Origin: Entoloma clypeatum
Lineage: Eukaryota > Basidiomycota > Agaricomycetes > Agaricales > Entolomataceae
DNA: 64,000 nt
Assembly (NCBI GenBank): GCA_963565915.1
Contig: OY751487.1
Location: 1,674,001 to 1,738,000 of the forward strand
Direction: 5' to 3'
Shown here: piece by piece, positions 21,186 through 33,379 of the stretch
Position numbering within the stretch: position 1 is the stretch's first letter
Layout of the letters: each line of letters starts with the position of its first letter
Notes under the pieces: model-generated
Databases searched by the model: none
What the model saw: the letters and a program-made list of their open reading frames with translations, nothing else
Told to the model about the DNA's origin: nothing
Made by a program: the position numbers and the translations under genes

Positions 21186-23725
21186 GATTTATTAAATTTC
21201 TAATTCGGAATGTCAGAGTGAGATAGTGGTGGAGCAAGAAAGAAGATGTGGCATAGTTACACGGGATTGCGCCTTTTATTGGACGTTAAAGATGGAACCA
21301 CTGGTGGCTCCTTGGAGACACATTGTGCAAATACCGTTGGCCATGGCGACAAAGGTCAAAGATGATTGATGACGTCACGCGTCATCGCACTCACGTGATG
21401 AGTGCACTTCCTGACTTGTTTGACGCAGTTACTACTAGCGGTGCACCATTGAATCCCTAGGACAAGCGCGAGAGACTTGTGTTCGACATTCCCACAAGCT
21501 CCAGTTCAGTACTTCCGACCATCAGAAAGATGTCCATCGTGCCCCAACTTCAACAAGTTCTGTCACTTCTGTGCCATATCTAATATCAAGCTAGTCCTGG
21601 GGTTGTACAGAATCCAAGGGCCTCCGGGGGTCTACGGTATAACCAAGAAAGAGTTGATGCTTGGGATAATCCCCCGAAGCGGGGAAAGAGACGGTTGCTA
21701 TAGGGTGAGCTCCGTTGAGATGCAATTGTTCGGACTATTCATCTCAACAGTCAAACCAACACTCCAACTTGTCACACGAGCGATCATCACAATGCATAGT
21801 TGCATTTTTCAGAGCGGCTTTGAGGTTTCGTGGAGCATCGTTTCATCCACACGCAAGAGTTGTGGAGAACTGATCTACATTACTGTCTACTGGTATCACA
21901 AACAGTATGAAGCTTTTCTGCGGTCACAACTCGATCTGACGTTCCACATCACTGATAGCTTATGGTGAAATGGCTCTCTGTTCGGAAATGCCTCAGATTA
22001 GTTTTGCCCCATCCTCGACACTCTCCAGAGAGCACAAAGACCTCTTTTACCTTTGAAACGCACTGCATGCCAAACTAGGCATGGTAAAACAAAGGATTAA
22101 CATGTGGATTTTCCACCATCTCTTGAGATGAATTCCCTTGCAGCATGCTAAATCCTGTCACTTAAGGATGAAACCCACCTGTCGAGACGCCAACATGACA
22201 CACAGCAAATATTCACTCTCAACATACGCATATATCGTCCTAGATAAAGCGAACCTGACAGCTGCGAAAAGATCTGTGCGACTGCCCCACCTGCCCTGGG
22301 TACAACAGATCACTGGAGAAAACCAGCAGCAGTATGTATATACTCTGTTTGAGAGATCTCTATCACTAAACACACATGTAGTGTTGAGGTGAGGTTCCAT
22401 CGTTTGGGAAGCCTATGAACGCTGAAGAACCGAACGTCTCAAAAACCGCGAGGCGCGCCGCAAGCGACTTCGCATTATTGTCGGTCAATCGCGTCCTCGT
22501 GCCTTGCGGAAAATTCGCCCTCCTGTGCTTCGACCACTCTGGTCGCAGGGGCACGATCTTCTGCGGAAGATTGTCATCAATGGATCTGAGGTTGGCCGTC
22601 AAGAACTCGTTAATTATCATCGTGAACCTCGCTGCCGGTCCGAATTTCGCCTTGCACTCCACACGATATGGTTCCAGACCTGAAAGAATTAATGCCCTTG
22701 CGCCTACTCTATCAAGTCACCCCTGCAAGAGGTGGGCTGAAAAGACTTGCTTTATGTAATGATATATTCGCCAATTTTGGCCGCAATAAAGGGTCCGGGA
22801 TGTTTGGTGAAGGCTTCGAATGCGACGCGGTTCGTCCCAATTATGTGGTGCACAAATGCCGCATCGCGCCGACCCGGCTTCGTGCGAAGGCTTCGATTGT
22901 GGGCAACTTTCTACGATAGTGGCATGTAGTAAGTCCAAATTCATTCACATGCTATGCGCAACGATGTTTGGTCTGAAACGTCCCAGGTCCCTCGTGCCAG
23001 TGGTGTCAAAGTTCATGTAACAATCGGCCCTCCTTTCCACATTGTCAAAAGCAAGCAAGTGGCACATCAAACAAAGCTTTCACCAATGAGATCTACGACA
23101 AATGGGGCAATGGCTTGAGTTGTCGCGCGTATGAAATAGCAACGAACACGTTAAATTTAACCGTCTTGTTTCACTCGTGCCCTCCTGTCAAAGTACTAAT
23201 TGCCTGTTGTTTTCTTGTCTACCATAGGTGTAATGATCAAGTTGCGATGGTCAATATACACCCATTGTGTTTGCGAACCACGCCCGCAACCAAATGTTTC
23301 TATTTCAATGATACCCGATTTTCGCTTCCTGATTTGTCTCTTTCGATTGGATGTAAAATTACCCCAAGTTCCGTACAGGTCGCGCCCCTCGTCTAACGGA
23401 TGCTCTATCCGAAAATTACTTTCTCCGACTCGGATGATGCCAATCACACCATGTTCCATCGCGGAGGGAAGCTCCCAGAGGAACATTCGTGCCACCATCC
23501 GCAACTCGTCATTTACCTTAGACGAACAGCCCTGCAAGTCCAAGGTCATCCCTGCATCGTGGCACTGTCAGTGGTTAATCTCTCACGTGTAGAACAGACC
23601 TCGTCCTGCAAATACATCACTATGTAGGTGTGGCCGGCATACCCTTCTTGCCTCTTAAATAGAGCCCTCCTGCCTCTCGAACTATAACCCCCCGCCTTCC
23701 CTTGTGTTTGCCAGCTTCAGTCGTC
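21186..23725. other. 2.5-kb gene-poor region with decayed open frames
   Basis: No confident gene. Both strands show overlapping short open frames between 22366 and 23020 without a recognisable family, and no LTR, TIR or long repeat was spotted. A minus-strand frame at 23196-23549 is listed separately. Such stretches in fungal genomes often hold old transposon debris, but I found no transposase or reverse transcriptase motif. Confidence 0.4.
23196..23549 (-). other. unrecognised open frame, possible gene fragment
   Basis: 117 codons with balanced, protein-like composition: NDELRMVARMFLWELPSAME, then VIGIIRVGESNFRIEHPLDE and KRQIRKRKSGIIEIETFG. No start context, splice partners or family were recognised. 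It may be a fragment of a lost gene. Confidence 0.25.
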
Positions 23726-26143
23726 ATGCAGACCAACTCTCTCAATGATCGTGTTTTGTCCATCTACCCCACCTCTTGGAAATCACTTCGCGGCCGACGA
23801 GGAAGGTTAGCGCATCTGCCGGACCTACCCCTCGACATATTGCTTGAGGTGAGTTCATCTTTTGCGCGTGGGATCAGCACTCATAGGATCCAGATTTTTG
23901 GACATCTCAGACCGCTGGACCTGTTGCACCTAGCCCGCTCGTACAAACAGATGCGTTCATTTCTCATGACCCGCAATATGAGTTGGGTATGGAAACAAGC
24001 CCGTTCCAATGTCGAGGGACTCCCCGACTGTCCACCGAATATGTCAGAACCAGCATATGCTAACTTGATCTTCTCTCCACATTGTCATGTCAGTTTCTTG
24101 TCGCTGTCCATGACCTCGTATCATTGATTATTTATTTTGACCAGCATTGTGGATCAGAACCGGTTATGAAAATCATCTGGTCAACTAGAGATCGGGCCTG
24201 CAAGACGTGCTTTCATGAACAGTGAGAACATGCATTTTTTGGACAAGAGTTCAGATGTTAACGGCTTCTTTCCAGCTACGAGCAAAAGAGCAGACTACCT
24301 TGTAGTTCTACGCTTTGGACCCTTCCGCCTGATGCGCGCAAGTTCGCACAAGTGACGGGAACCATCCTTCACAATCCTGCTTTTCACCCCCTTACTAGCA
24401 GGGACATGAGACGACAAATTTACAACATGGATATCGTTCGGAAGCTTAACGATGAGTATGTCAAGATTAAGGACAAGCAGCAGTTGGTGGAAGAGTGGCT
24501 GAGGAAAACTCGAGAAGATCACGAGGCTTGGGCTGAATGCATAGTATGTAAAGGCTCCCCGCAGGAACCCTAGCGTCATAACGCATTTTCGCCATATAGC
24601 ATGCCCTGATAGAATGGCACGAGAACAGATCTCTCAAACGCAAAGGGGAGCTAGATACTGCTCGCAAGAGGCGGTTCGACACGTAGGTCACCTACATCTA
24701 CAATTAATTCCAAGAGAAGTTGTTAACTAACGTTTCAGAATTGTCCAAAAATTGACGGATGGTGGTGAGTAACCTTGCTTGATTGATCTCATATAGTTCC
24801 TAACTCATATGATGGATCTCGCAAGGCTGGAGTGACGAACTTGAAAAGATGGATCTTGATATCCTACGCACCCACCCCGTTGTGAAAACGCCCAAAGACG
24901 TCACGGAACGTGGTGAGTACAAAGCCCAGAATGTGCGTTCGATGGGTTTCCAACGAAGTTTTTCCCCAAGTTTGGAATGGCATCGGCCCGAAAATCATCA
25001 CATTCATGGAGGAAATTAAGAGACTCCGTCTAGAGAAAGCACGAATAGAGCTCATCACGAATCGACGCATGGTATTCGCCCGGTACATGGCGATCTGCGA
25101 TGTCCATTATCCAATCACTACTCCAATAGCCGAACTATCCCGAATGGAACCCTTCCGAGCCATCATCGAGGGTACACCTCCTGACCAAACTATCGCTATC
25201 TCAACATTCCCTCCTCCCCGTGAAACCTACAGAATTTTCTGTCTCTGGCGAAACGAGAGGAAGCAAGATCTGGTCGGCATCATGAGGGATTCACCACTCG
25301 TCCCATGGCAGGTGAATGTCATACACCTTGACCTTGCCACCACTTTTTTCCGCTGTCAAGGGCCAGCAGCATGGGAGCCCATTGGACAGTGGCAAAATAT
25401 TATCGCGCACCCTGGCACTTTCTCTTTGAGGCCTCATGTCAAGCATCCTCCGGACTTGGCCCGCTTATTTGATGATTTTCAGCAAGAATTCTGGAATGTT
25501 GGAAACCGAGTGTCTTTCCATGGCCCTGCGTATCTTGGTGCGCGCTCTATCGTCGTTGCTTGTGGTCTCGATCCGGGGACGACGACGGCGGCTTTCATGG
25601 ATAGGTGCAAACCAATCTTTGAATGTGCGTCCTGTGGACAGAATATGAGGAGTCGTTTAGTGATGACTTGGCGACGAGGGGTTGGTCTTTTCTGTTCTCT
25701 CGTTATCAGAATAGCTTTCTGAAGTCATTGCTGCTCATAGGTCGTGCATGCCATCGAACATGCAAATCTGCGCAAGCCAGCACCGCAATGGGTTCTTGTC
25801 GCGCGTAGTGATGCGTGTTATGCGCGAGCTGTAGCACAAATTACGGCTCAACGAGCGTTTTACCGTTGCCATATATGTGACACCTTCGGTGATGCACAAT
25901 CAATAAACGCACATATTAGGAGCAGGTAAGAGGCTCTGTTTCACGATGTCCACCCGGTTAAATGCTAAATTTCATCGTAGCCACATTGTTCGGCAGAGAG
26001 TGATCATCACAAGGCAGCCACCTTCAGCAGTCACTCTAAGGTCGCCTGCAAACAAGGGGAGGTATGATCTTTTTTGCCAGTATTGCAATAGCTTCCGGCA
26101 GAATTTGGGACCATCTTGCTGGACTTGTGGCATGTGCTCTTGA
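23726..26143 (+). CDS. F-box protein with Cys4 module and C-terminal C2H2 finger
   Basis: A multi-exon gene that reads cleanly after splicing. The start at 23726 gives MQTNSLNDRVLSIY; the F-box is LAHLPDLPLDILLE plus, after an intron ending in GGATCCAG, IFGHLRPLDLLHLARSYKQM. The block EGLPDCPPNMSEPAYANLIF follows. A Cys4 module is completed across an intron: CHHCGSEP...IIWSTRDRACKTC. A helical, charged middle comes next (KDKQQLVEEWLRKTREDHEA, ENRSLKRKGELDTARKRRFD), then a region with EIKRLRLEKARIELITNRRM. Near the end are ECASC, a C2H2-like finger CHICDTFGDAQSINAHIRSR-H and a further Cys-rich YDLFCQYCNSF. F-box proteins link substrates to Skp1/Cul1 ubiquitin ligases. The Zn modules probably bind substrates or nucleic acid, which is inference. 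Paralogues lie at 12.8, 54.9 and 56.2 kb. Confidence 0.7.
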
Positions 26144-26235
26144 CCTCATGAAGAGGTATTCTATGCAAACACCTACGCCATCCACAGAAATTATGAATCA
26201 TTACATAGGACCCGTAATATATGTGTAGCAATATG

Positions 26236-27177
26236 TTACAAATCGAAATCGAAATCAGAATCAGAATCGTTGCCTTTAGTTTTATTCCGTATACTCTTGG
26301 TGGAAGTCGGAGCTGAGCGCTTGCGTGAGTATGCGTCGTCTTCTTCTTCCTCGCTATCATCGTTGCGACCAGACCGCAGAGGAGGTCGCTCACGCATGTG
26401 GAGGGCATCAGTAACTAGTAGAATTGCTTCGAGCTCTGGTGGTCTGTTAGATGGGCTCCGACGCCAGAGAAAAGAGGGATATTATTACCCTCTATCCGTC
26501 TCTCCTTGTCAGCACCCCAAGCTATGATCTGATTCCTTATTTCACCGTTCTTGTACACGATTATCATAGGAACACGACTATCGGGTAGGTTGGGTATGCA
26601 TTTGTCGCCCACGATAGAGACGAACTTGGTTCGCGGATATCGCGAGGCAAGGGTACGAATATGTTCGAATGCAAGATCACTCCTCGGGATCCTCCAAAGT
26701 GGTGTCAGGAAGAAGAGCCCTTCGGGAAGATCGAACGAACATACCCGTCTCTATAGAGGAAACAAATAACGCCGGTCCCTACGTGTTCTTCGTCGTCTTC
26801 TTCACTGATCTTGCTGGCTTCTGTCACTTCACGGGTGTAGTCATCTCTTCCTATTGGATAGACCCTCCCAAATTGTGCCTTTTTATCTTCACTGCGTTCT
26901 TCTGCCAGACGCTGTCGTCGATACGCAGCAATCAGCCGCTCCGTCTCGTCGCTCGGTGCATCTTCGCTAAGTTCTTGGAGTTCCGACGGCGAGAAATCGT
27001 TGAGCAGATCATCGAACGTGGGCGATGGAGGAGGGGATGGAGATGGCGGTGTGGGTTCCCTCGGTGGTATTATTCCATGTTTCCGTAAAGCATCATTACT
27101 GGTGAGATGCTGAGGTTTTGTGCTGGTGGTAAGCAGGAGACGCACAATTCTGTATCTTCGTTCGGGTTGAGGGTCAT
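26236..27177 (-). CDS. PLP2: phosducin-like protein 2 (PDCL3/VIAF type)
   Basis: Plp2 works with the cytosolic chaperonin CCT to fold actin and tubulin and is essential in yeast. The tiny first exon (27177-27146) encodes MTLNPNEDTEF. A 47-bp intron is followed by NDALRKHGIIPPREPTPP, the family signature. Then come an acidic helical part (FSPSELQELSEDAPSDETER) and the thioredoxin-like fold (GVICFLYRDGIPRSDLAFEH across a 53-bp intron, TKFVSIVGDKCIPNLPDSRV, PMIIVYKNGEI). A last intron (donor GTAATA, acceptor ACCACCAG) restores RIEELEAILLVTDALHMRER. The C-terminus is acidic and Ser-rich, ending SDSDFDFDL. It is divergent from Dicer with 162 bp between start codons. Confidence 0.9.
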
Positions 27178-27339
27178 TGGATGAGCAGAAGATCAGTTTC
27201 CTTGCTCCGATGTAGGTCTTCAAAGAATGGTGGTGCGCAGTTGCGCAAGATTGCGGGAGGTCGCGGGGTTTTGAAGGTGGAATGAGACTCAACTCAGTCA
27301 ACGACTGTGTTATGTCGACCAAGCGCCTACGCCATTATC
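27178..27339. promoter_or_regulatory. divergent promoter region of PLP2 and Dicer
   Basis: 162 bp between two opposing start codons must hold both promoters and 5' leaders. An open minus-strand frame runs through it but does not join PLP2 when spliced. No TATA box is obvious. Confidence 0.45.
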
Positions 27340-30300
27340 ATGTCGACGTCTCCCCTAGATCATGATTCTACCTTTCCAGAGAAACTTATCCCTCGCCGCT
27401 ACCAGGAGGAAGTCTTCGTAAGAGCTCAGAAAGGTTATTCACTCATGCTCTGCCCTCGCAGTACATCATGATCTACCTTTTATCGATCCTAATACTCCAG
27501 AGAACATAATTGCTGCCTTGGACACTGGCTCGGGAAAAACCTTGATAAGCCTATTGCTCATCAAATGGGTCTCCGCTCTCGAACTATCCAAAGGCAAAGC
27601 CATCATCTTTTTGGTGCCCAAAGTCGCATTGGTCGAACAGCAGGGGGACTTTCTCACAGAAAACACGCCCCTGAATGTCTTGAAGCTTCATGGTGCGCTT
27701 GATATTGATTTGACGGACAGGCATCAATGGCGGAAACGATTTTCAAACCATGATGTGTTTGTGATGACAGGTGCGTTTCCCCTTGTTTCCCGGAATCGCA
27801 CTCAACTCACGGTCTTCATGTAGCTCAGATATTCCTGAATCTTCTGACACATTCATTGTGGAGTATTGAGAAGGTGTCCCTCATGATTTTTGATGAATGC
27901 CATCATGCGAGGAAAAATCATCCTTACAACGGCATCATGCGTGAATACTTTCATGTTGCTCCCACTTGTAGACCCAAGATTTTCGGGATGACTGCGTCCC
28001 CCATTTGGAACCCAAAAGACCCCACTGGATCATTGGCGGCTCTGGAGGCTAATCTGGACTCCAAGGTCATCGGCGTGCGTTACCATGTCGATGAACTGGC
28101 CGAGCATTCGCCCAAACCACTTGAAGTAACTTTCAGTCCCTCTGATTCTATGCCTCCGTTGAAACATGTTCACAGATAATTAAGACCTTTTCACACCCCT
28201 TGGCGGAATACGACTTCCCTTTTCCATCACTATGGATGTGTCTCCAGGTGTTTGATCTTAACGTCTGGGACGATTTGAATATCCCTTGGTATCAAATTGA
28301 GATGCGATACCACACGACTCTGAACAATCTCGGACCCTATGCAGCCTCTCTATTCCTTCATGCCGAACTTCGGCAACATATTTCTCGCATTTACTCGGAC
28401 CATACGCAGATAATGGATTCCGATACGGAAATTGGCATCCGGTCTAGGATCACCACAAAAACGCAGCTATCGAGGGAATTCTGGGATATACGTGATATTC
28501 ACCTTGGTTTCAACGATTTCTTTCCCGATCTATCAAGTCCAAAATGCACGCCGATACCCGTCCCTTTGTCATGGTGCACGCCCAAAGTCCAGACTTTGGT
28601 AGAACTATTACTAGCCTACCACACGTCGACTTTCCAGGGCATCGTTTTCGTGGAACAGCGACAAGTCGCTGCATGCCTTACGTCAATACTCCCGGCGCTG
28701 CCTCAGCTCAGGGGATTAATTAACACCACATGCCTGGTTGGTCAGGGTGTCGGAGTTGATGGATTGGCCAAATCTACCCCTGGTGCCCGCTCGGACTCGG
28801 TCACCCTCTTCCGCAATCGTGGAGTTAATCTTCGTAGGGTGCCTTTCGAAAATCAATTTTTCATCTAACCACTTTTGCCACAGTCATCGCAACATCTGTC
28901 GCTGAAGAGGGTCTTGATTTTCCGGTTTGTTTTCATCTGACAACCCCGGACATCTATGTATCTGGATAATTTTGACCTAGGCATGCGATCTTGTTGTTAG
29001 GTTTGACTCGCTTCAACATATGGTAGGATACGTTCAATCCCGGGGCCGAGCACGAAATAAAGCTTCCACTTTTATCATTATGGTCCAAAAAGATGATATC
29101 GCTCAACTCTCACGATACCAGACATTGAAGGAGAAGGAGCCTGAGATGAACCAAATCTACCGGATGCGTCATGGCCTTGATGCAGGTGTAGAGGACGTGG
29201 ACGAGTATGATGAGACAGATCCAGCTGACCTTGCGGAGAGGGAGAGATATGTTGTGGAATCCTCTGGCGCGGTGCTGACTTATGACAATGCGGTCCATCT
29301 CCTCTACTACCTTTGTGCACTCATCCCTCGTGATGCATTCACGCCTCCACATCTTCCAAAATTCACAGGTGACTTCGACTCAACACTTCAACTGCCCTCG
29401 AGCATTCCTCTCCCTGCACAGGATCTAGTATACTGTGGGCCCCCTCGACGTTCTAAGAAGGAGGCGAAACGCGCTGCGGCCTTCATGGCAGTCCGACGGT
29501 TGCACCAGCTCGATGTTTTCGACGAGTACCTCCTACCCGTCGCCGCTTCCAGGGATTCAGAGTCTGAATATAGCGATGGACAGGTTGTTCACAATGCCAG
29601 TCAGGTACCAATCGTGATGGATGTCTGGGTCAATGATCCCTGGACCACCGGGTCAAAACTGTTCAGACATACAGTCTTCATCGATGATTGGCCCGTTGCG
29701 GCTCTAATTACTGGCACTGCATTACCCCCCGTCGAGGTGACATGTTCATCGAGACGAGTGCATACAGGGCCAGGCCAAGAGATGGTATTTGATGATGATG
29801 AAGAGGGCTGGAAACGGAACGTCATGCGCAACTTCACTGAACGCGGGCTATGGTACCGCGTCAGCACGCGACCATTGTCCTCACCTCCGAGTCTTTTTCT
29901 TGTCCCTATCACACCAGAAAGTCGATTAGACTTCGACGCAATGGAAGATTTGACTTTCAACCCATGTGGTTATTCAGACTGGACTGGCATCAACGAGAAC
30001 AATTACGGCACACTAATGGTCATGAATAGAAATGAAGTCGGCCGTACATTATTGCTCAAGAATATTCGACTTGATCTTGCGATGATGTCCATGCCGCTAC
30101 CTGGGTCTCGTGAAGAAGGCTATTCGACGTATTTCGAATATTTTGTGCAAAAATGGACACGGAGAAAGTGGGAAGCAGTGGTGCCTACTGATGGACCACT
30201 ATTGGAGACCTTGCTTCTTCCGCATTATTCCAAGGGTGGGTTTGATTCGCCAGAATCTGGTGATATCTCGACCGCACCCAACGGTTATCTTCTGCCACGC

Positions 30301-31986
30301 GGCTGCTGTTCCTGGATCCCTATGTCCAAAGAGATCCGTACAGCCTACGAGCTGCTGCCTCCTGTACTCTATCTCATCACGGGTGTGTATCGTGCACGAC
30401 GAGCGAGACTTGAACTCGGGCTTCCACCCATTCAGGACGAACTACTTATGGAAGCGCTTACATTACCGAGTGCTGATGCCGGATTCAACAATCAACGATT
30501 GGAGACACTGGGTGATGCTGTGCTGGAGCTTTGCACGTCCGTCTATCTCTTCAACAAGTACCCTCACCGACACGAAGGCCAACTGACGACGTTGCGACAA
30601 AGCGTTATTTCGAACCGCTTTCTCCTGGCACGAGCAAAAGAGATTGGCCTGGAGGTGTTCTTAACGAGTGAGAAGCGGGGAATCCACCGATGGATCTACA
30701 CTGAAACTGTCGAGAAGTCGCGGGATCTTCATGCACGAAGGATGGTATGGAGGCAATTTCCTCGCCGGAGCTTGCAGGACTGTATGGAGGCTATATTGGG
30801 TGCGAGCTTTGCGACTGGTGGGATTGAAATGGCATTGACTGCTGGAACTGCGCTTGGGTTATCCTTTGGAGGGATTCTTCCGTGGGGCTTGAGGTATGGT
30901 AGAAATCCTGAAGCTTTGGTGGTGCCGAAATTGTTTGTGGAAATAGAGGAGCGGCTTGGATATACATTCCACCGCAGCGAGCTTCTCCTGGAGGCTGTCA
31001 CTCATCCCTCATTTGTCTCATCTCTGACCACCTCTTCTTATCAACGCCTGGAATTTCTTGGAGATGGTAACGTGCAACTTTTGAGCCCTGTAATGTCTTT
31101 GCTGAAATTGTTGCAACATAGCCCTGTTGGATCTCGTGGTCATCAAATACCTCTATGACAAGTTCCCGACAGCCACGTCGCATCAGCTAGCCCATCCAAA
31201 GACAAAGGCAGTTTGTGCACCTGCGCTAGCATATCTCACTGTCAAGTTGGGTCTGCACAAGGTCATGTTAGTCAACCGACTAGAGCTGACTGAAGCCATC
31301 AACACATACGTTCCGCTTTTCCAAGCCGCTTCCGGTGAAGAAATTGTCAGGCGAGGATGGAGGTATGATCCACCAAAAGCGCTCAGCGATGTTTTCGAGA
31401 GCTTGATGGGAGCCGTTTTGGTTGATTCTGGTTATAATTATGAAAAGACTGCCGTCGTCGTCGAACATGTCATGGAAGACGTGTTGGCGTCGCTGTCACC
31501 TGCTGTACGCAGAGATCCTGTCTCGGACCTCGTCACATGGCTGGCTGCTAATGGATGTACCCGAGTGACGTTTGAGTAAGTGCATCCTTGTTTCTTTGAT
31601 CAATGTATGTCGGCATCCTTATATAACTATACAGGAAACGACAGAGATTACGCAGTGGCATCATCAGCGAAGGGATGACTGTCTTAGTTCACGATATCGT
31701 TATAGCGGGCCCCATCGTAGCGGCCAGCCTGTCGGTCGCGAAATTCTTTGCATCGGAAAGGGCTCATGCGGTTCTGAGTGACCCAGATGCCGAAAATCAT
31801 TTGTTGAGGGTGTGTGACTGCGGAAGAGCCATGGAGAGGGATTTGACTGATGAAGTCGGCTTGGTCACGAAGGCGCTGGATCCTTCCCGCGCTGGTGATG
31901 ATTCTGAGGAGCTGGCAGACGTTGATGAGGTCGCGGAGATATTATTGGACGTCGATCCCGCCGTGGATGATGATATACGGAACTAG
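27340..31986 (+). CDS. DCL: Dicer-like ribonuclease III
   Basis: Dicer cuts long double-stranded RNA into small RNAs for gene and transposon silencing. The start at 27340 gives MSTSPLDHDSTFPEK. Domains in order: DExD/H helicase with Walker A DTGSGKT (after a 67-bp intron at 27434-27500), DECHHARK and MTASP; helicase C with TSVAEEGLDFP and QSRGRARNK; Dicer dimerisation domain (CGPPRRSKKEAKRAAAFMAV); and a PAZ-like linker region. RNase IIIa follows (NQRLETLGDAVLELCTSVYL and DCMEAILGASF). RNase IIIb has QRLEFLGDALLDLVVIKYLY, restored by removing a 56-bp intron near 31070, and DVFESLMGAVLVDSG. The acidic Glu/Asp of both catalytic cores are present. The C-terminal piece (ISEGMTVLVHDIVIAGP) is dsRBD-like at best. 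About 1,400 residues are expected, usual for fungal Dicers. It appears intact. Confidence 0.93.
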
Positions 31987-32227
31987 GGAAACGGATCTAG
32001 AGGCAGTTCCGGAGTTCCGGCATGTAATATAATTGGGATCTAACGAGGCTTTCGAAGGGTTGGTCAAGACGGCTACTACTGTATGTGCTCGCCGCCAGAG
32101 AAATTTGGAATACATACTACACAGTTGCGGATGCTAATTGATAATCACCAAGTTTGAAACCCTTCTCTTGATTTAAAAGAGACCCCTCGGATCACCTCCC
32201 ATTCGAGCTCCCAAATATCACTGAAGA

Positions 32228-33159
32228 ATGTCCCAGCTGGCAAATCCGTCATTCTTGAATCATCTGAAATCCATTTATCCTCAGACGCGCCTACCCAACT
32301 GTACGTGGAACATGCAATTTGTTTGATGACAGCTACAATATTATTGTGTCTAGTCAATCCATGGTATATCATTGCTGCAGTGGCATTCTGCTCAAGCAAT
32401 GTGCCAGAAGCGGTCCCACATGTTTTCCTGCATGCACTGAAAGACCTGCGAGCGCGAGGAGCTAACGTTGAGGAGCAACTTTTACTGGCGCGCAAGGTTC
32501 GCGACGCCGTCTTTAAAGCCGGTCTTACATGTGGCTATCCTCGGGTGAGATTCATCATCTTATCAATATCCTTGAAAACATCTTACTCCAGCACTTATGC
32601 CAGTCAATTAACAGTTTGATAGCTTTGCATGAGGTGATGCCAGGGGAACTTCGGGACACCGAGGTCATGAGGTGCGTATTTTGCCAGTAAAATACACCGT
32701 ATTCAACAATAAAAGGCATGTTGAGACTCCCCTCGAGGAACACCAGCAGATTGGACGAGCCTTGTTTTGCAGTATTTATGGCGAAACAGCAGACACAGTA
32801 CAAGCCTTACTTGATAATAGTTATCCTGACATGGGTGAGGCGGCATTTCTTCATCCATCATCTTGAAACCCATTTGATCGGCAGGATGGTTTTCGAAGAC
32901 CATCGGTTACGGCCTAACCTATGGGTTCACGGAAATCCTATCCCCTCTCGAGACATCGTATACCCTAGTGGCGAGTCTTATTGGCGGTGATAATCCTCGG
33001 CAGATCCAATGGCATCTCAATGGCGCTCGGAGAGGAGGAGCCACATTCGAGGAAACCCAGGCTGTCCGCACGATTTCTATGGAGGTTGCGTCTGCGGCAG
33101 GTATAAACTGGAAACACGGGGTTCCTGAAGTCAATGATATTATTGACAACGTTGTATGA
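32228..33159 (+). CDS. AhpD/carboxymuconolactone decarboxylase-like protein
   Basis: The spliced product of about 230 residues begins MSQLANPSFLNHLKSIY at 32228. Exons join to give FNPWYIIAAVAFCSSN, GYPRSINSLIALHEVMPGEL, EEHQQIGRALFCSIYGETAD, SYPDMGWFSKTIGYGLTYGF and the end GINWKHGVPEVNDIIDNVV. The all-helical layout, with GxPRxInsL and a later helix carrying AxxxGxnw, fits the AhpD-like/CMD fold seen in fungal mitochondrial or peroxisomal proteins. The canonical peroxidase CxxC of AhpD is not visible, so peroxidase activity is doubtful. Function is unknown. It follows Dicer by 240 bp on the same strand but has its own start region. Confidence 0.65.
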
Positions 33160-33379
33160 AACGACTCGGAACCTGATAAGTGATTTTCCTTGAGATATAT
33201 TTCCTTACGAGAATAACCCTGGCACATACATTGAGGTGGGTTATATGCAATGCCTTCGAGCCCAGTCCACGTCTGGTCTGCCGTGTTTCTCCAATGTAAT
33301 CAGTGTATACTACGCATTCATGCGAAGCAGCACAGCTGTATACGGACTCAGTCACGTGGGGGCGCGAATTATGTCTTGA

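Noticed and set aside
22366..22759. Overlapping plus and minus frames of about 100 codons
   Set aside because: Neither has recognisable motifs or splice partners, so coding status could not be supported.
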